From Bifidobacterium breve (GTDB lineage Bacteria; Actinomycetota; Acidimicrobiia; Acidimicrobiales; Ilumatobacteraceae), in the NCBI GenBank assembly GCA_945869715.1, contig CAMBPP010000088.1, positions 1 to 5,942 of the forward strand: a DNA stretch of 5,942 nucleotides. Reading direction: 5' to 3'. Made by a program: the position numbers and the translations under genes. The notes under the pieces are model-generated. The model was not told where the DNA came from. It made no database searches and saw only the letters and a list, made by a program, of their open reading frames with translations. Numbering within the stretch: position 1 is the stretch's first letter; each line of letters starts with the position of its first letter. Positions 5,905-5,942 of this stretch are shown in pieces.

Positions 5905-5942
5905 GGTTGAGTTCCTCATTGTTGGCGGCTACGCGCTAGCGG
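5852..5942 (+). CDS. Nucleotidyltransferase-fold protein (AbiEii/DUF6036-like), N-terminal part; 3' end cut by the window
   Basis: Only the first 30 residues are present, from the ATG at 5852. They read as an amphipathic helix (Asn-Gln-Asp-Phe-x-Glu-Phe-Val-Glu-Leu-Phe), then His-Glu-Val-Glu-Phe-Leu-Ile-Val-Gly-Gly-Tyr-Ala. This helix, short strand, Gly-Gly and Ala order is the usual opening of minimal nucleotidyltransferases of the AbiEii/DUF6036 kind, where the Gly-Gly begins the nucleotide-binding loop. The catalytic Asp-x-Asp should follow beyond the edge and cannot be checked. The gene overlaps the preceding small-protein gene by 53 bp in another frame, which suggests translational coupling. 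GGA at 5842-5844, seven bases before the ATG, is a weak ribosome binding site. Family members include toxins that transfer nucleotides to tRNA or proteins; that activity is not shown here. Confidence 0.72.
   Translation, partial: MNLNQDFQEFVELFVAHEVEFLIVGGYALA

Noticed and set aside
1..5942. tRNA, rRNA, CRISPR array, insertion sequence or riboswitch
   Set aside because: Reading both strands showed no cloverleaf, regularly spaced repeats, transposase motifs or conserved riboswitch core. The non-coding DNA is confined to three short gaps.

Overview
The window looks like a chromosomal stretch of a bacterium of moderate GC content, most likely an actinomycete-type (Actinomycetota) lineage. This rests on three weak cues: a tandem DUF11 protein ending in a DUF5979-like module, a YncE-type secreted propeller whose Cys-containing insert I associate with actinobacterial homologues, and two -10-like boxes placed so that transcripts would begin at the start codon (leaderless mRNAs). 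The assignment is inference. No rRNA, tRNA, CRISPR array, transposase or phage gene is visible.

Layout. (1) Bases 1-1160, plus strand: the 3' part of a polytopic membrane protein with about eight membrane segments and a C-terminal soluble tail, cut by the left edge. It may be a GT-C-like cell-envelope protein. (2) Bases 1161-1199: a short convergent gap with a weak stem-loop. (3) Bases 1200-4253, minus strand: a very large secreted protein made of five DUF11-type Ig-like modules plus a sixth DUF5979/prealbumin-like module, with four cysteines in each of the six modules. (4) Bases 4254-4411: an AT-rich intergenic leader with a good Shine-Dalgarno site. (5) Bases 4412-5524, minus strand: a secreted YncE/YVTN beta-propeller. 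(6) Bases 5525-5712: a divergent regulatory region with two perfect 8-bp inverted repeats and two -10-like boxes. (7) Bases 5713-5904 and 5852-5942, plus strand: a compact pair made of a 63-residue protein and the start of a nucleotidyltransferase-fold protein (AbiEii/DUF6036-like). The reading frames overlap by 53 bp and the second gene is cut by the right edge.

How they fit together. The propeller and the DUF11 protein share a strand and order and are both exported, so they may form a cell-surface or extracellular module, transcribed from the divergent region and/or a second promoter in the 158-bp gap. The rightmost pair is transcribed away from them and resembles a toxin-antitoxin-like nucleotidyltransferase cassette. 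The most interesting items are the regular 6 x 4 cysteine architecture, the leaderless overlapping small-protein/nucleotidyltransferase pair, and the palindromes between the two transcription units.
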